64,000 nt of DNA from Paracoccus sediminis. GTDB taxonomy: Bacteria; Pseudomonadota; Alphaproteobacteria; Rhodobacterales; Rhodobacteraceae. This document shows positions 62,418-64,000 of the stretch, in pieces. Made by a program: the position numbers and the translations under genes. Each line of letters opens with the position of its first letter. Positions within the stretch are counted from its first letter, which is position 1. The DNA lies in the NCBI RefSeq assembly GCF_900188295.1, contig NZ_FZNM01000004.1, positions 183,366 through 247,365 of the forward strand, given 5' to 3'. The notes beneath the pieces are model-generated. The model was not told where the DNA came from. It did no database searches and was given only the letters and a program-made list of their open reading frames with translations.

Positions 62418-63950
62418 ATGGGACTTTTGAACATCATCCGGCGCATGTATTTGCGGGAGAAGTTGTCGATCCGCGAGATCGCGCGACGCACCGGACTGTC
62501 ACGGAACACGGTGACGAAGCATCTGGCTGCAAACACGATCGAGCCAAAGTTTGCCACGCCGGATCGGCCAAGCAAGCTTGATCCTTTCGCCGAGAAGCTG
62601 GCCGGCTGGTTGAAGACGGAAGCCGGCAAGTCGCGCAAGCAGCGGCGGACGCTGAAGCAGATGCATGCCGATCTCGTGGCGCTCGGCTTCACCGGCTCCT
62701 ACAACCGGGTTGCGGCCTTTGCGCGGGACTGGCGGACAGATCGCCAGCGCGAGCAACAGACCACGGGCCGCGGCACCTTCGTTCCGCTGTCCTTTCGCCC
62801 GGGCGAAGCCTTCCAGTTCGACTGGAGCGAAGACTACGGACATCTGACCAACGAGCGCACCAAGCTTCAGATGGCGCATATCAAGCTGTCCCACAGTCGG
62901 GCCTTCCTGTTGCGCGCCTACCCGCTCCAGACCCACGAGATGCTGTTTGATGCCCACTGGCACGCGTTCCGCGTCTTTGGTGGTGTGCCCGAGCGCGGCA
63001 TCTACGATAACATGAAGACCGCAGTGGATCGTGTCGGCCGTGGCAAGGAGCGGCAGGTCAACCTCCGCTTTCTCGCCATGGCCAATCACTATGTCTTCGA
63101 GCCGGAGTTCTGCAATCCGGCCGCAGGCTGGGAGAAGGGTCAGGTCGAGAAGAACGTTCAGGACTCCCGCCATCAGGTCTTGCAGGGGATGCCGGACTTT
63201 CCCGACCTTGCCACGATGAATGCCTGGCTGGAGCAGCGCTGCCTGGAGGTGTGGCAAGAGACCCCGCACGGCACGCTGCCCGGCACCATTGCCGATGTCT
63301 GGGCTGAGGAGCGGGCCGCATTGATGCCGTTGCCGCCGGCCTTTGACGGCTTCATCGAACTCAGCAAGCGCGTCTCGCCCACCTGCCTGATCAGCTTCGA
63401 GCGCAATCGCTACAGTGTGCCGGCGTCATTCGCGAACCGGCCTGTCAGCCTGCGGATCTATCCGGACCGGCTGGTCGTGGCGGCCGAGGGCAACATCCTA
63501 TGCGAGCATGGCCGCATCATCCAGCGCAGCCACAAGCTGCCACCGCGGACGATCTATGACTGGCGGCATTACCTGGCTGTTCTTCAGCGCAAGCCCGGGG
63601 CGTTGCGCAATGGCGCGCCCTTTGCCGAGTTCCCGCCAGCGTTCCGGCAGTTGCAGGAGCAGATGCTGCGCAAGCCCGGCGGTGATCGCGAGATGGTCGA
63701 CATTCTCGCACTGGTTCTTCAGCACGACGAACAGGCCGTGCTTGCCGCGGTGGAATTGGCCCTGGCCGAGGGCGTGGCAACCAAGACCCATGTGCTGAAC
63801 CTCCTGCACCGGCTGATCGATGGAAAGGTCATCGGCGGGCCGCCCCTCGATACCCCGCAGGCCCTGGCCCTGCGCCGTGAGCCAAAGGCCAATGTGGAGC
63901 GCTATGACGGCCTGCGCACCCAAGCTGCAGGAGGCCGTCATGCGTCATGA
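62418..63950 (+). CDS. istA: IS21-family transposase
   Basis: 510-residue DDE transposase. The N-terminal helix-turn-helix is LSIREIARRTGLSRNTVTKHL. The rve/DDE core has acidic residues in FQFDWSEDYG, IYDNMKTAV and WEKGQVEKNVQ. A C-terminal Mu-like beta-barrel region follows. ATG at 62418 has GGAG upstream; GTG at 62409 is an alternative. The frame is complete, so the element may be active. Confidence 0.93.
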   Translation: MGLLNIIRRMYLREKLSIREIARRTGLSRNTVTKHLAANTIEPKFATPDRPSKLDPFAEKLAGWLKTEAGKSRKQRRTLKQMHADLVALGFTGSYNRVAAFARDWRTDRQREQQTTGRGTFVPLSFRPGEAFQFDWSEDYGHLTNERTKLQMAHIKLSHSRAFLLRAYPLQTHEMLFDAHWHAFRVFGGVPERGIYDNMKTAVDRVGRGKERQVNLRFLAMANHYVFEPEFCNPAAGWEKGQVEKNVQDSRHQVLQGMPDFPDLATMNAWLEQRCLEVWQETPHGTLPGTIADVWAEERAALMPLPPAFDGFIELSKRVSPTCLISFERNRYSVPASFANRPVSLRIYPDRLVVAAEGNILCEHGRIIQRSHKLPPRTIYDWRHYLAVLQRKPGALRNGAPFAEFPPAFRQLQEQMLRKPGGDREMVDILALVLQHDEQAVLAAVELALAEGVATKTHVLNLLHRLIDGKVIGGPPLDTPQALALRREPKANVERYDGLRTQAAGGRHAS

Positions 63951-64000
63951 TCCTGCCAGCGGCGCCATCGTCATCATGCTTCGCAGCCTGAAGATGCACG
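63940..64000 (+). CDS. istB: IS21-family helper ATPase (start only)
   Basis: The first 20 codons (starting MRHDPASGAIVIMLRSLK) of the AAA+ helper that supports IstA. GGAGG precedes the ATG, and the frame overlaps the istA end by 11 bp. The P-loop lies beyond the window edge. Confidence 0.8.
   Translation, partial: MRHDPASGAIVIMLRSLKMH

Larger units (their letters stand above)
62305..64000 (+). mobile_element. IS21-family insertion sequence (right end beyond window)
   Basis: Left end begins TGTTGATTTCCACC near 62305, with the multiple short repeats typical of IS21 ends, then istA and the start of istB. The istA and istB frames overlap as in this family. The right end and target duplication lie outside the window. 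Confidence 0.88.

Overview
The window is GC-rich alphaproteobacterial chromosome. It most likely comes from Paracoccus or a close Rhodobacteraceae relative. The main evidence is the complete NADH dehydrogenase (complex I) locus at 40759-57616, which has the Paracoccus gene order with small extra reading frames between nuo genes and is followed by birA. Rhodobacteraceae-type proteins of unknown function (DUF5333, DUF5337, DUF6456, DUF6477) support this. The species call rests on protein resemblance only.

Layout, left half. 1-6774: tryptophan genes in two divergent blocks (trpD partial and trpG leftward, trpE rightward), separated by a proline-rich anchored protein, a PLP aminotransferase and a PpiD-like periplasmic foldase. 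6777-11811: a PRC-barrel envelope protein, the fabI-lysE-gpt unit, pdxH, a double cold-shock-domain protein, a DUF192 protein and tRNA-Pro. 11816-25896: pyrimidine (uracil/thymine) or hydantoin catabolism. It comprises preTA, a seven-gene leftward operon (N-carbamoyl amidohydrolase, an AT-rich orphan gene, dihydropyrimidinase, four ABC transporter genes) and a divergent RutR-type regulator. A perfect-spacing RutR-like palindrome lies between regulator and operon, and a degenerate copy lies in front of preT. A two-component system with PepSY-like proteins sits inside this region. 25893-32649: a second TetR regulator, two peptidoglycan enzymes (DUF882/M15 and an L,D-transpeptidase) transcribed divergently, the lpxD-acyl carrier protein-ketosynthase unit, and an IalB-like secreted protein.

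Right half. 32650-33104 has no convincing protein gene but carries two isolated leftward rho-independent terminators, one ending a plausible ~95-nt small RNA. 33105-38524: a HerA-like ATPase, the DUF6477/DUF6456 pair, an oxyR-like gene broken by an in-frame amber codon, TerC and tRNA-Leu. 38570-40630: lipA and two small secreted proteins. 40759-57616: nuoA-N with five interspersed accessory genes, many junctions overlapping, so probably one long transcription unit that continues through birA, coaX, rnj and trmB. 61659-64000: tRNA-Ser, a small orphan gene and the left part of an IS21-family element (istA complete, istB cut by the window edge), which marks an accessory segment.

No rRNA genes, CRISPR arrays, prophage or replication origin were seen. 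The points most worth checking are the RutR-box regulon, the candidate small RNA at 32930-33026, the amber-interrupted oxyR, the foreign-looking gene inside the pyrimidine operon, and the unexplained accessory genes in the nuo cluster.
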